DNA from: Actinoallomurus sp040655075
GTDB taxonomy: Bacteria > Actinomycetota > Actinomycetes > Streptosporangiales > Streptosporangiaceae
Length of the DNA: 64,000 nucleotides
Assembly (NCBI RefSeq): GCF_040655075.1
Contig: NZ_JBFAJC010000024.1
Location: forward strand, 1-64,000
Reading direction: 5' to 3'
Below the pieces are notes generated by a model that saw only the letters and a program-made list of their open reading frames with translations, was not told where the DNA came from and did not search any database. The translations under genes were made by a program, and so were the position numbers. Below are positions 26,131 through 35,363 of this stretch, one piece after another. Every line of letters begins with the position of its first letter. Position 1 is the first letter of the stretch.

Positions 26131-26631
26131 AGGAAACATGCGGCGGCCCGGCGGGACCGGGCCATGGCGCAGCGAGAGGATCACCCGGCCCCCGGTGTCC
26201 AGCAAGCCGGTCAGGCAGGGCATGGCCGTTGCGCGCTCCTGTTCGTCGAGGTGCATCCACACCGCGGTCAACAGGATGAGATCGAAGCGATGCCGCCCTG
26301 CACTGAGCGCCGCCAACTCGGGCAGCGCGTCGTCGACCCACTCGATCTCCTGGTCGGCATGGATGCGCCGACCCAGCGAGCGGAGCTCGGCGGTGGGTTC
26401 GGCGGCGACGACCCGATGCCCCTGGGCCGCCAGCGCCGCCGCGTCGCGCCCGCTGCCCGCTCCGACGTCCAGGATCGAGCTGGGCCGGGAGGGGAACAGA
26501 TACAGCACCTCGCGGTGCACCTCGATGAAGGTCACGCTCTCGTACTGCTCCGCCAGAGCCTCGGCCGCCTCACCGTATCCGGCGGTACTGGCCATGGCAT
26601 GCAGCCGCTCTCCGGCCGTGTCACTGTTCAC
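26131..26631 (-). pseudogene. SAM-dependent methyltransferase, 3' end removed by transposon
   Basis: A class I methyltransferase start: motif I ILDVGAGSGRDAAALAAQGHRV, acidic loop VVAAEPTAE, motif II-like FDLILLTAVWMHL and motif III GGRVILSLRHGPVPPGRRMF. The sequence then enters the transposon tip at 26130 and ends after 11 foreign codons. Relatives continue for several dozen residues. GTG 26631 is the listed start; ATG 26595 (MASTAGYG) is an alternative. The missing 3' part is not found left of the element. Confidence 0.82.
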
Positions 26632-26645
26632 GAGAGAGGACCCTA

Positions 26646-26753
26646 CGGCTGATCCGGTGCGGTTACGTGCCTGGCCGCGGGCAGGGCCAGGGCGAGCATC
26701 ATGCCCGTCATCGCCAGGACGATGCCCCGCGACCAGCGCTCGGCAAGGATCGA
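26646..26753 (-). other. Possible 3' remnant of a membrane-protein gene
   Basis: The minus strand reads WSRGIVLAMTGMMLALALPAARH..-stop, one hydrophobic helix and a tail without a start. It may be the leftover end of a gene removed during the transposon-associated rearrangement. Nothing else is visible between 26632 and 26856 except the hairpin that follows. Confidence 0.3.
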
Positions 26754-26779
26754 GCCCCTGTCCGTTCCCGGACAGGGGC
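26754..26779 (-). terminator. Terminator of glyS
   Basis: GCCCCTGTCCG pairs perfectly with CGGACAGGGGC around a 4-nt loop, 77 nt beyond the glyS stop codon. Confidence 0.75.
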
Positions 26780-26856
26780 CCCTCAAATCGCAGGCCTACC
26801 GTACGGCCGCGTGCGGAACGCGCTCACTCGGACCGTACGCCGCCGATCGAGGCGGG

Positions 26857-28245
<1,389 letters not shown>

Positions 28246-28437
28246 GAGTGATCTCCATCCGGCTGGCGGTCGGCGGGTTCCGCGCGAATATGACGTACGG
28301 CGCCAGCGGCCGCCCTATGGGGTCCGGCCACGGCGCCTTCGTTCCTCAGCTTAGGACACCTCCACCGGTCCCGCGCTCCAATACCTCGCTACGCGCCGGG
28401 GCGCCCGGCGGACCGGGCCCCTGGCGTGCCTCACGAC

Positions 28438-28821
28438 TCAGACCATGCCGTTGCCGTTGGCCGCCGTCTCGGGCACCGGCTGCACGACGTCCCAATGCTC
28501 GACGATCTTGCCGTCCTCCAGCCGGAAGATGTCCACCGCGGCCATCCCCCGATCCTCGGGCGAGGTCGTCAACAGGCTGTGCAGGACGACCAAGTCGTCC
28601 TCGGCGATCACCCGCCTGACGTCGAGGCGCATCTCCGGGAACCGCTCACCGAGCCCGGCGACGAACGCGACAAACGCCTCCGGCCCGTCCGGCGCCTGCG
28701 GGTTGTGCTGGACGTATTCGGGCCCGACGTACGCGGCGACGGCGTCGGCCGGCCGCTTCCCATTGAACGCCAGCTCGGCGAAGTCCCGGACGATCTGCTT
28801 GTTCCGCTGCTGATCAGACAC
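28438..28821 (-). CDS. SnoaL-like polyketide-cyclase-family protein
   Basis: A 127-residue NTF2-fold protein with the SnoaL-type signature: VRDFAELAFNGKRPADAVAAYVGPEYVQHNPQAPDGPEAFVAFV then RRVIAEDDLVVLHSLL and DIFRLEDGKIVEHWDVVQP. GTG 28821 follows AAGGGA. The divergent LysR-type gene 28920 is probably its regulator. The biological substrate is unknown. Confidence 0.88.
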   Translation of the reverse strand: MSDQQRNKQIVRDFAELAFNGKRPADAVAAYVGPEYVQHNPQAPDGPEAFVAFVAGLGERFPEMRLDVRRVIAEDDLVVLHSLLTTSPEDRGMAAVDIFRLEDGKIVEHWDVVQPVPETAANGNGMV

Positions 28822-28919
28822 AGTGTCCCTTTCAAGGAATCGATCATTAGCGTCAACTTCAGCAGCGAACCCGCCGGAGAGGGAAAGACCGGTACGGTCG
28901 ACGGCCATACCGTACGGGT

Positions 28920-29856
28920 ATGACCGATGATCTCGAGGTACGCGAGCTGCGCTACTTCCGGGCCGTCGCCGAGGAGCTCAACTTCTCCAGGGCAGCGGAA
29001 CGCCTGGGCATGGCCCAGCCGCCACTGTCCCGAGCGATCCGCCAATTGGAGCGCCGCCTCGGCGTCCCGCTCTTCGAGCGCACCACCCACCACGTCACAC
29101 TGACCCCCGCCGGCCTGACCCTGCTCGAAGAGTCGGCACGCGTCCTCGACGCGATCAACGCCGCCGCCCGCCGAACCCGCCGGGCCGCCCAGCCCGCACC
29201 CCGCCTCATCGTCACCGCGAAACCAGGCGTGGCCACCGACTTGCTCCGCCGCATCCTCGACACGTACGCCGCGCAGTCCGACGCTCCCGCCACGGAGATC
29301 GCCCTGAGCGGCTTCGGCGAACAGGCGACGATGGTCCGCGACGGACGCGCGGACCTGGCCATCGTCGGCTCCCCCTTCGACCACGAGGGCCTGGAGATCG
29401 AGCCGCTCCTCTCCGAACCGAGGGTGGCGGCCCTCCCCCGTCCACCACGAACTCGCCCACCGCACCACCCTGAGCTGCCGCGACCTCGCCGGCCTCCCCA
29501 TTCCCCGTTGCCCCTCATCCAGCGCAGCGATATACGCCTACTGGTCCGGCCGCGACACCGCCTCGGCTCGTACGGAAGAGGGCCTGACCGGACCCACCGT
29601 CTACGACAGCGCCCAACTCCTCGAAGCCGTCGCACTCGGCCAGGCCGTCGCGCTGATCCCCCGCTCCCTCGCCCAGCGGAACGCCCGCGACGACATCGCC
29701 TACCGCCCCGCGGATGACGCCAGCCCGTACCTGCTGGGCATCGCCTGGCGCGCCGGCATCCGCTCCACCCCGATCGCCCACCTGGTCCGTACGGCGACCG
29801 AAGTCACCGCCGCGGACAGCGAGGGGGTGCCCGGGCGGGAGTTCTCCGGCGTCTGA
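28920..29856 (+). pseudogene. LysR-family regulator with one-base insertion
   Basis: The LysR helix-turn-helix is intact: LRYFRAVAEELNFSRAAERLGMAQPPLSRAIRQLERRLGVPLFERTTHHVTLTPAG. The effector domain is in frame until EPRVAALP, where a five-C run (29435-29439) shifts the frame. Removing one C restores VHHELAHRTTLSCRDLAGLPIP...LLGIAWRAGIRSTPIAHLV to a stop at 29854-29856, a gene of about 311 codons. It is either a recent pseudogene or a homopolymer error. Confidence 0.85.
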
Positions 29857-29860
29857 TCCG

Positions 29861-30391
29861 TCAGAAGTGATGCATCAGGTTCTCGGCCAGCAACCGGGCG
29901 ATCTGTTCGCGCTTGACGTGCCGGTTCGCCGCCGGCCGCGTCCCCGTGTACGTCACGCGCGCGACCACGTCGTAGCGGTGCACCAGCACTTCCATTACGC
30001 CCGGACGAGCGTGCCAGCACGCCTTCCCGTCGACGTTCTTGATGGGAATCAATCGGGTCTGGCCGACCTCCCGACGCCTCATTCCCTCGTACGAGCGCCG
30101 TGCCGCGTGCACGTCGTCGCCGTACCGTCGCGACTTGAAGACCGTCACTCCCACGGTGAGGGAGATCCCATCGCCGGACCGCCAGTCACATCCCAACTGG
30201 CCGGGACCCGGCGCACCACCCGTCCCCCGATCGCTACCGGTGAGCTGCCGAACGAGGGAACGGTCGAGCAGCCGACACGGATCCTTCACGACCGTGCGCT
30301 GGTACTTGCCCCCGCAACCGACGAGGAACAGGACGACGCCGATCACCACGGCCACCAGGCCACCCCCCGCGAGGGCTCGCCGTCCGGCCAC
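29861..30391 (-). CDS. Putative lipoprotein (DUF3558-like)
   Basis: A 176-residue protein with a lipoprotein signal GGGLVAVVIGVVLFLVGC (lipobox LVGC). The mature part has features of actinobacterial DUF3558-type lipoproteins: DPCRLLDRSLVRQLTG, GCDWRSGDGISLTVGVTVF, EGMRRREVGQTRLIPIKNVDGKACW. Two further proteins of this type lie at 30691-31737 and 31833-32423, making a small family at the end of the ESX-associated island. Function unknown. Confidence 0.75.
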   Translation of the reverse strand: MAGRRALAGGGLVAVVIGVVLFLVGCGGKYQRTVVKDPCRLLDRSLVRQLTGSDRGTGGAPGPGQLGCDWRSGDGISLTVGVTVFKSRRYGDDVHAARRSYEGMRRREVGQTRLIPIKNVDGKACWHARPGVMEVLVHRYDVVARVTYTGTRPAANRHVKREQIARLLAENLMHHF

Positions 30392-30690
30392 AACACCACC
30401 CCGATCATCCCCTACGTCCCCGATATCATGGAATGATCTTGCACCGCAACCACGCCGTCAAGACTGTGTGAAACACGCCTCATGACCATCCGAAGCGTCC
30501 GGTGATCGACCGTCACCTTCGAAGGAGCGGACCGGCAAGCAACACTGAGCGAGCAGCGCGCCGCAACCCCGCACACCACTGGCATCGACCATGCACCGCC
30601 TCACCGCCCTCACCAGTAGGGATCTCGCCGAGGCGGGTATGAAGCCGCACGCTACCCGGCATCCTCCGGTGCGCGATCAGTCCGGCCACA
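30392..30690. other. Intergenic region without a recognised feature
   Basis: Short frames exist on both strands but none has a convincing start, domain or neighbour relation. Confidence 0.5.
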
Positions 30691-31737
30691 TCAGTGGAAC
30701 CGTACGGCCGCCAGCGCAACCCGGACCGCGTCGGACGCCGTACGCGCTGCCTGCTCTTGCTGGTGAGGACCGTCAAGGGTGTAGCCGACGTTCACCACGA
30801 CGTTCCAACGACGGGCGATGACGGTCACCGTGGCGAAATCTCCCTCGTCAGAGGCAGAGGCGAGTCGCCGCGCTTCATCACCGATGCCGGAGACCGGCAT
30901 GGCTCCTCGATCGTTTACCGGACGAGAATCGCTCTCGAACTGATCACGGGCCTCATCGGCGTCGCTACGCCAGCCGATACGGTGAAAAAGCTCGTACTCG
31001 AGGGTCAACTCGCCGACACCGTCATGACTTCGCCCCTCACCGCCCGAGGTCTCGGTCCATTGGCAGGAACGTCGCCCGGAGGTCTGCCCGATATCTTGAT
31101 CATGGTCATCGACTCGGGCTCCCGGAACAGACCGGCGAGCGACAGTGTCCAGCGTCGAGCAGGGCTCGGGGAGCGAAACCGCATGTGAGCGGCCCGGCCA
31201 AGAGTCACTCTGCCACGGCGGCTCAACGAGGACCATCGCCACCGCGGCCGCTGTCAGGATCGGGCTGCCGATCAAGAAGCGCAGGCTGAACCTCGGCCGC
31301 GCAACCGCGCCCGCCAGAGAACACAACTCGGCCAAGCTTTGGTCGAATGAATGGTCCCGCCGAAACCAGATCCTTAGCGGTCCATACAATTGCAGGGGTG
31401 CACCGCGCCGTCGATGCAGGAATACCCACTCGAGAAGCCATCCTCGACGGATTTCGATCTGGGTGACCTCCGACGGCGGGATAATGACCGGCTTGCCGGG
31501 CGAGCGCACGGAGACAATTCCCTCGGCTTGCAGCGTCGTCCGGCCGAACAGCACAGGAAGTGGCCGGCCAACCAAGATGATCAAGATCAGCAGGGAGGGC
31601 CCGAAGAACTCCACGGCATGATCAAGCACCGCCATACCCGAGAACAGAACCCACACGATCAGCGCAGCGACCACAAGAACGACTGCAGCCCACCGGACGG
31701 CACGCGACGGACGCAGCGCGACCGCAGATTCGACCAC
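30691..31737 (-). CDS. Membrane protein with DUF3558-like extracellular part
   Basis: A 348-residue protein. Two N-terminal membrane helices (AVRWAAVVLVVAALIVWVLFSG and FGPSLLILIILVG) are followed by a cytoplasmic PH-like stretch (QAEGIVSVRSPGKPVIIPPSEVTQIEIRRGW), another helix (FLIGSPILTAAAVAMVLV) and an extracellular part resembling the neighbouring lipoproteins (PCSTLDTVARRSV...GIGDEARRLASASDEGDFATVTVIARRWNVVVNVGYT). GTG 31737 is preceded by GGAGGAG. It looks like a fusion of a membrane PH-like module with a DUF3558-like sensor. Function unknown. Confidence 0.72.
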   Translation of the reverse strand: MVESAVALRPSRAVRWAAVVLVVAALIVWVLFSGMAVLDHAVEFFGPSLLILIILVGRPLPVLFGRTTLQAEGIVSVRSPGKPVIIPPSEVTQIEIRRGWLLEWVFLHRRRGAPLQLYGPLRIWFRRDHSFDQSLAELCSLAGAVARPRFSLRFLIGSPILTAAAVAMVLVEPPWQSDSWPGRSHAVSLPEPCSTLDTVARRSVPGARVDDHDQDIGQTSGRRSCQWTETSGGEGRSHDGVGELTLEYELFHRIGWRSDADEARDQFESDSRPVNDRGAMPVSGIGDEARRLASASDEGDFATVTVIARRWNVVVNVGYTLDGPHQQEQAARTASDAVRVALAAVRFH

Positions 31738-31832
31738 GTAGAACTCTCCTCCGTGAACGCTTCAATTCGCACGCGGTATCCGACTACCGGCACCGCCCGT
31801 TCGACGGGCTTCAGATGTTATCGACACGCCTA

Positions 31833-32423
31833 TCAAGCAGTTTTAGGCAGTCTCGTGGCCGCTTCTCTCGCAATATTGACACCCTGATCAAAAACAAACT
31901 GAGAAGATCCCTGCGCGACACCGTTGGCCGCAATTCGAACATCTCGATACAACACCTGGACGACCAGATTCTTTAGGCGGAAAATTACGATCGCTTGCGG
32001 AGTCGGATTCGCAGCGAATTGCCGATATCCTTCATCTCCTAGACCGGATACCTCTACACATTGCCCTGCCGATTGAGGGCATCCGCCCGCGTGAAGATAT
32101 TTCTTAGCAGCCGAGATACCGCCGCTGGCCGATCCGGAAATATGAAAGTTAACAGCAACGCGGATTGTCCGATCCGAGTTGGAGACAGAGCCCCATGAGC
32201 AGGAAGATTGCCTAAGTTTTCCCGCGAAGAACGGAGGCTCCGGAGAGGGCACCGCCTGAGATCCTGTCAAGCGCTTTACGGTCGGGCTGCTTACCAGGCT
32301 ACAGGGATCCGGAAGCTTGGTATAGACATCACGCTTGGCGTCATTAGAGGTATTTGAACAGGAGATAGCAACTGCGGCGACCACCGAAATGCCAGAGGCT
32401 TTGAATGTCAATTTAAGACAGTT
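31833..32423 (-). CDS. Putative lipoprotein (DUF3558-like), low-GC
   Basis: A 196-residue protein; signal LTFKASGISVVAAVAISC with a weak lipobox (AISC). The mature part has LPDPCSLVSSPTVKRLTGSQ, SSCSWGSV, and VSGLGDEGYRQFAANPTPQAIVIFRLKNLVVQVLY, a clear match in pattern to the lipoprotein at 29861. I chose ATG 32423 because the signal peptide follows it directly; the frame extends to 32456. Base composition is far more AT-rich than the chromosome average here. Confidence 0.75.
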   Translation of the reverse strand, partial: NCLKLTFKASGISVVAAVAISCSNTSNDAKRDVYTKLPDPCSLVSSPTVKRLTGSQAVPSPEPPFFAGKLRQSSCSWGSVSNSDRTIRVAVNFHISGSASGGISAAKKYLHAGGCPQSAGQCVEVSGLGDEGYRQFAANPTPQAIVIFRLKNLVVQVLYRDVRIAANGVAQGSSQFVFDQGVNIAREAATRLPKTA

Positions 32424-32440
32424 CATCACAGATGCCAGAG

Positions 32441-33124
32441 TTACTGAGCAGACCATGAGCCCAGATAGTTGATATCACCACCGGGTTGCGGCGTAGCTTT
32501 TATCGCTTTCATGTTAACCTGCGCTGCTTGCATTGCCGAATTAAACCCCGTAAGAGTTTCGATGGTCTTATTTATAAGATCGTTGATGTTGTCTGTCATG
32601 TCCGCAAGCGTCTTAAGCACGTGACCGAGAAGGATTACCGCACCCCCGTCTGCAACTGTAGCGAGACCGACAATATCTTCGAGATTATCGAGTAGCCCCC
32701 CGCCAAATCTGAGAAGGATACTTGCGCATTTAACAATAAATGTTATAGCGTTTCGATAGGCCCCCATGACTCCGACATACAGATTGATAGTGTTATTCGC
32801 CACACCTTGAAGTTGCGGTACATTGGTGTTTATTCGAGACTTCACGTCGACTACATAGGTACTGAACGCCCTATAGGCTGGTCCGTCCCAATGGGCTGCA
32901 GCCTCACCATGGGCCGTAGAGGCATGATTGAACGAGTTTGTCATCTTGCTGGTTGCAGTTTCCCAAGCCCTGACCACTCGTTGAATGTTGCCGGGGTGCC
33001 CGAGCATCTGCTCAGCTCTATTGACAGCATCGATGGCCGGCTTATAAAAAACAGCCTTAGCCATCGTCTTTACGAAATCCGCATCCTTCTGAGGAAAAAG
33101 AGGGGCATCGGGAAGAGCTGTCAT
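32441..33124 (-). CDS. WXG100-superfamily-like protein (ESX-associated)
   Basis: A 227-residue, mainly helical protein. The motif HGEAAAHWDGPAYRAFSTYVVDVKSRI carries a W-x-G turn between two helices, as in WXG100 and PPE-type ESX proteins, and the later part is a long helical bundle with a hydrophobic segment (NAITFIVKCASILLRFGGGLLDN). ATG 33124 has GGAGG 4 nt upstream. The gene lies in the low-GC part of the island, between a lipoprotein and a smaller helical ESX-like protein. It is probably exported or membrane-associated. Confidence 0.7.
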   Translation of the reverse strand: MTALPDAPLFPQKDADFVKTMAKAVFYKPAIDAVNRAEQMLGHPGNIQRVVRAWETATSKMTNSFNHASTAHGEAAAHWDGPAYRAFSTYVVDVKSRINTNVPQLQGVANNTINLYVGVMGAYRNAITFIVKCASILLRFGGGLLDNLEDIVGLATVADGGAVILLGHVLKTLADMTDNINDLINKTIETLTGFNSAMQAAQVNMKAIKATPQPGGDINYLGSWSAQ

Positions 33125-33171
33125 CGGGCCTCCATTATTAGAGTCTGTCCGCAGATAGTTATACAGAACGG

Positions 33172-33516
33172 CTAATCGGCCGCCGGAGGAACACCTCTAA
33201 AATCTTTCTTAGCCTTAAGAATCTCCTGAACGGTCGCCTTTTCGGTTCTCTTATACGACTCCGAAACGATCTCTAGAGTAGTAGCTACTTGGTTAAGAGA
33301 ATTTGAACCCTTACTTAGCTCGGCCCACACCTCGCCCACGGTTTGATTGTATTGCGCGGGAATATTCGCCATTCGACCAATCAAACCTAGGTCATCCGAC
33401 CCTATATTGGCATAGTTAAGCTGCCCTTCAGCATCTCTCCAATCCTTAGCGGCGGCCTCGAAATGAGTTGCCGAGCGATGCAAGGCAGCCCGTGCAACAA
33501 AAAATCTATCAGACAT
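33172..33516 (-). CDS. Small helical ESX-like protein
   Basis: A 114-residue helical protein (DRFFVARAALHRSATHFEAAAKDWRDAEGQL ... VGEVWAELSKGSNSLNQVATTLEIVSESYKRTEKATVQEIL). Its length and two-helix pattern with Y...E/T near the end match WXG100/EsxB-type partners, although the W-x-G turn is not canonical. ATG 33516 follows GGGGTGG. It may pair with the neighbouring 32441-33124 protein. Confidence 0.6.
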   Translation of the reverse strand: MSDRFFVARAALHRSATHFEAAAKDWRDAEGQLNYANIGSDDLGLIGRMANIPAQYNQTVGEVWAELSKGSNSLNQVATTLEIVSESYKRTEKATVQEILKAKKDFRGVPPAAD

Positions 33517-33543
33517 GATAACCACCCCATCAGTCAATTTTCG

Positions 33544-33864
33544 TTACGGGTATTTACCTGTTAGTGCAAGCCTCTTATGTAGTAGGCGAGCCTTCTTTTC
33601 CGCCACATTGATCGCTTGTACGATCCTCCGCCCAAGGTTATCACCGCTGGTATGCGTCAGCCTCTCCTTGGCCAAGTCTATCGAATGAAGCCGACCGAAT
33701 ATATCGACAGTGACCTCACCAAAACTGCCGTCTATGGATTGACGTACTTTAAGCTGCGCGATCTTCCTACCTGCGATGGCTGCGCTTGCACTCTCCCTCT
33801 CGAGCGACTCAACCAACGTCGCAATCGAGCGAAGGTAATCATCAATTGAGTCACTTAGCGACAT
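33544..33864 (-). CDS. YbaB/EbfC-like protein (first of two)
   Basis: A 106-residue protein with the YbaB-type core: GSFGEVTVDIFGRLHSIDLAKERL...NLGRRIVQAINVAEKKARLLHKRL, preceded by a long helix (DYLRSIATLVESLERESASAA). Actinobacterial ESX-associated loci often encode such YbaB-like proteins, whose role there is not established. ATG 33864 lies 1 nt after the stop of the second YbaB-like gene, so the two are translationally linked. Confidence 0.68.
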   Translation of the reverse strand: MSLSDSIDDYLRSIATLVESLERESASAAIAGRKIAQLKVRQSIDGSFGEVTVDIFGRLHSIDLAKERLTHTSGDNLGRRIVQAINVAEKKARLLHKRLALTGKYP

Positions 33865-33865
33865 C

Positions 33866-34201
33866 CTACTTACCCTTCGCTTGTTCACGTGCCGCCAGGG
33901 CGCGTGCCGCTCGGATCGCAGCCACAATCTCTTCACTTACGCCTTGAGGATGAGCTTGTTTGAGGCAGGCGTCGGGAACCTCAATTCCTAGCAGCTTGCC
34001 TGTGCCATCGACCGTCGCGCGTATAGGCGCATCTCCCACTTTCGCGCTATATCGTCGCTGAGCTCCAGCCTGCAGAGTGCGTTTTAGTTCAGCGATTCGT
34101 TGCATATATACAGCGCGAGCTTCAGATGGATGAGATTGATTGGGATGAAGAGGTGAGTTCGTCGTATCCAACGACTTGCCATCAGATTCTTCGTGTGACA
34201 T
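33866..34201 (-). CDS. YbaB/EbfC-like protein (second of two)
   Basis: A 111-residue protein: MQRIAELKRTLQAGAQRRYSAKVGDAPIRATVDGTGKLLGIEVPDACLKQAHPQGVSEEIVAAIRAARALAA fits the YbaB fold (helix, strands, helix). ATG 34201 overlaps the end of the mycosin gene by 20 nt. It may form a heterodimer with 33544-33864. Confidence 0.7.
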   Translation of the reverse strand: MSHEESDGKSLDTTNSPLHPNQSHPSEARAVYMQRIAELKRTLQAGAQRRYSAKVGDAPIRATVDGTGKLLGIEVPDACLKQAHPQGVSEEIVAAIRAARALAAREQAKGK

Positions 34202-35363
34202 TTTCACGGCTCCTAAAAAAACGGACCACGATGAACACACCAGCGACTACTACTAGCACTCCCACAAGGCTCACAGATAGGTAAATCTTTCGATCTCCGT
34301 GATTTCGCCCTGCTTGATGGGCGCTCGAATTATCCTTTTGGCGGGTTACGGTCGCGGCAGGCGATGGGGAGTTATTCCGTTCCTCATTTCTGTCCCAGGC
34401 AGCGAATACAGGATTTGGTGCAGCGGATGGCACTTTGTCGACGAGTGCATGATAGGGGCGTATGAGGCCATACCCCGTTTTTTCATCGCGGCCAGGTGGA
34501 TCGACGTCGTGAGCGGTCGCAACTATACGCTGAACGACTTCGCGGGCCGACATCTTGGGATATTTTGATCGCACTAGTGCAGCGACGCCGGCCGTGAGGG
34601 CCGATGAGCTACTAGTTCCCGTAAGGTCGGGGAAAAAGGTTCCCGCCTTACCGATTGAACCGACACGCACGCCAGGCGCTGCCGCCGCAATGTAGGGCGC
34701 TGGCTGAGAGTCAATCCAGGGACGAAACCTATAGTCGACGGCACCTACTGCGAGGAATCCCGGGCATAGCGCCGGCTCGGCGTTTATCGTTCCGAGATTT
34801 GCATCATTCCCTGCGGCGGCCACCAGGACAATGTTCCGCGCGATTGCACGAGATATGGCACCCTGTATCCCAATTTCGCAGCCGCCAGCAGCGGCAGGGC
34901 TCGCAAGCCCCTGGGAGACGTTGATGACATCCGCGCCGTGTTGGATTGCGTAGTCGATCGCTGGGGCCAGCATTCCTATATCCGACCGAATACTGAGTAT
35001 CTTTGCCTCCGGAGCGATACCGACCATACCGACCCCGGTTCCTTGGCCAACGATCAGCGCAGCCATCGCCGTACCGTGGCCACCTCCCGCACCGAGATCT
35101 TCGAGTCCATCTCCTTTAGGGCCAAAAAAATTCTTGCCAGCTAGGACTTTTCCGCGCAGGTCTGGAAGCTGCGCGTTGACGCCGGTGTCGATCAGTGCAA
35201 CGGTTACTCCTTGCCCCTTACTGATCGGCCATACCTTGTTCTGGATGTCCCAGGTGCCGAACCACCACTCCTCAGGACGAGGATTGCGAGTTGCGTTTGC
35301 CCAAATCGTCGACGTCGAGGAGATCAGAAACGTCGATACCGATATCGCGAAGGCTCGCTTCAT
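34182..35363 (-). CDS. Mycosin-type subtilisin-like protease (type VII secretion)
   Basis: A 393-residue S8-family protease. Signal peptide MKRAFAISVSTFLISSTSTI; mycosin lead-in WWFGTWDIQNKVWPISKGQGVTV; catalytic Asp in ALIDTGVN, His in GGGHGTAMAALI, oxyanion Asn in AAAGNDANLG and Ser in LTGTSSSSALTAG. A C-terminal helix (YLSVSLVGVLVVVAGVFIVVRFF) and a basic tail anchor it. Mycosins stabilise and process at ESX membrane complexes. ATG 35363 makes it overlap the upstream gene by 92 bp in another frame. No EccB/C/D/E genes are in the window. Confidence 0.92.
   Translation of the reverse strand: MKRAFAISVSTFLISSTSTIWANATRNPRPEEWWFGTWDIQNKVWPISKGQGVTVALIDTGVNAQLPDLRGKVLAGKNFFGPKGDGLEDLGAGGGHGTAMAALIVGQGTGVGMVGIAPEAKILSIRSDIGMLAPAIDYAIQHGADVINVSQGLASPAAAGGCEIGIQGAISRAIARNIVLVAAAGNDANLGTINAEPALCPGFLAVGAVDYRFRPWIDSQPAPYIAAAAPGVRVGSIGKAGTFFPDLTGTSSSSALTAGVAALVRSKYPKMSAREVVQRIVATAHDVDPPGRDEKTGYGLIRPYHALVDKVPSAAPNPVFAAWDRNEERNNSPSPAATVTRQKDNSSAHQAGRNHGDRKIYLSVSLVGVLVVVAGVFIVVRFFRSRENVTRRI

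Noticed and set aside
30448..30776. Possible transposase fragment before the DUF3558-like genes
   Set aside because: Short frames exist but none shows catalytic or repeat features of a known IS family.
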